Below are positions 6,483 through 6,901 of a stretch of 6,901 nucleotides of DNA, one piece after another. The notes beneath the pieces are model-generated. The model did not search any database, was not told the origin of the DNA, and saw nothing but the letters and a program-made list of their open reading frames with translations. The DNA comes from Rhodanobacteraceae bacterium. GTDB taxonomy: Bacteria > Pseudomonadota > Gammaproteobacteria > Xanthomonadales > SZUA-5. Made by a program: the position numbers and the translations under genes. The stretch spans positions 1 to 6,901 of the forward strand of contig QIMA01000247.1 in the NCBI GenBank assembly GCA_003233535.1. Reading direction: 5' to 3'. Numbering within the stretch: the first letter of the stretch is position 1; every line of letters begins with the position of its first letter.

Positions 6483-6511
6483 TTACCCAGTGGCGCTCCT
6501 TGGGCTATGCT
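6483..6511 (+). promoter_or_regulatory. Weak candidate promoter for fis
   Basis: TTACCC (6483-6488) and TATGCT (6506-6511) are separated by 17 bp. The -10 is a 4/6 match but the -35 only 3/6. The C-rich stretch just after the -10 would be compatible with a growth-rate-controlled fis-type promoter, which is speculative. Confidence 0.25.
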
Positions 6512-6631
6512 TTCCCACCCCTCGAAGTAATGCCAATCTCTCTACACGCTTGCCGACGCAGGCGCGGAGTGGCTTTGACTTCGATTCAACGACTGCGGCG
6601 ACAAGGCAAAGCTCGAGTGATCGGTAGCGAC

Positions 6632-6901
6632 ATGTTGCAATCGGCACCTAACATCGACAGCGATAGCGCTGCAGATGCCGGCGTCTCCATGGAGGCGACA
6701 CTGGCTGAGTGTGCTGAGCGAGCGATACGCCGTTACCTAGTGGATTTGGACGGAACCCAATGCAACGATCTGCACCGGCTGATCCTGCAACAAGTTGAAA
6801 TCCCGCTATTATGCGAGGTTCTCGCCCACTGCGACGGAAATCTCAGCCAAGCAGCGCAGATCCTTGGGATCAACCGCGCCACGCTGCGCAAGCGGCTGAC
6901 C
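6632..6901 (+). CDS. fis: Fis-family nucleoid-associated regulator, 3' end cut by window edge
   Basis: Fis is a homodimeric DNA-bending protein that shapes the nucleoid and activates rRNA and other growth-linked promoters. The 90 visible residues align with Fis: a variable acidic N-terminus, helix A TLAECAERAIRRYLVDLDG (22-40), helix B NDLHRLILQQVEIPLLCEVL (44-63), then the C-terminal helix-turn-helix LSQAAQILGINRATLRKRLT (71-90). E. coli Fis is 98 residues, so only about 5-10 residues are missing. ATG 6632 gives an N-terminus of usual length. GTG 6617 (5 residues longer) and ATG 6689 (19 residues shorter) are alternatives, and none has a strong Shine-Dalgarno. The gene normally upstream in many gammaproteobacteria, dusB, is absent; the preceding gene is the divergent exporter. 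This protein is more divergent than the enterobacterial one and carries cysteines (C26, C43, C61, C67) unusual for Fis. Confidence 0.88.
   Translation, partial: MLQSAPNIDSDSAADAGVSMEATLAECAERAIRRYLVDLDGTQCNDLHRLILQQVEIPLLCEVLAHCDGNLSQAAQILGINRATLRKRLT

Larger units (their letters stand above)
6307..6631. other. Divergent intergenic region between the exporter gene and fis
   Basis: This 325-bp stretch holds no recognisable gene. Its left end carries the exporter leader structures. The plus-strand frame of fis is open back to 6413, but the upstream translation is arginine-rich and has no family resemblance. No tRNA, dusB end or complete mobile element was seen. Promoters for both divergent genes should lie here, although none is strong by eye. 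Confidence 0.6.

Noticed and set aside
1..6901. CRISPR array, phage, toxin-antitoxin or defence system
   Set aside because: There are no regularly spaced direct repeats, and all sizeable genes belong to recognisable housekeeping or regulatory families.

Overview
The window looks like chromosomal housekeeping sequence from a moderately GC-rich gammaproteobacterium. The evidence is a Fis-family gene, a bacterial-type prolyl-tRNA synthetase with the inserted editing domain, an H-NS-family protein, a SirB1-family protein and a single-chain ThrE exporter. I cannot name a genus. No phage, CRISPR, toxin-antitoxin, tRNA or rRNA signature was seen, and no complete insertion sequence.

Layout. The left third (1-2548) is read on the minus strand: a NUDIX-related winged-helix regulator (2548-1625), then queC (1570-860), then a SirB1-family gene (601 to beyond the left edge). 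A 137-bp inverted-repeat element that looks like a MITE sits between queC and sirB1. From 2776 proS runs on the plus strand. The divergent gap between the regulator and proS holds a second, 68-bp inverted-repeat element, a perfect tandem 10-bp repeat and a good -10 hexamer for proS. A short H-NS-family gene (4612-4932) follows, with its own promoter, a dyad over the -10 and a strong terminator. That terminator is shared with a convergent minus-strand thrE-type exporter (6306-5035). The 325-bp gap to its right (6307-6631) precedes a Fis gene cut by the right edge.

Function. queC makes the queuosine precursor preQ0 and proS charges tRNA-Pro, so two genes serve tRNA biology. The H-NS-like and Fis-like proteins are both nucleoid-associated regulators, encoded about 1.7 kb apart. 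The genes are otherwise not an obvious pathway. I do not see a new multi-gene system. The points worth a second look are the two repeat elements, regulatory DNA structures upstream of proS, the H-NS gene and the exporter, the degenerate NUDIX-type regulator, and a fis gene without dusB directly before it.
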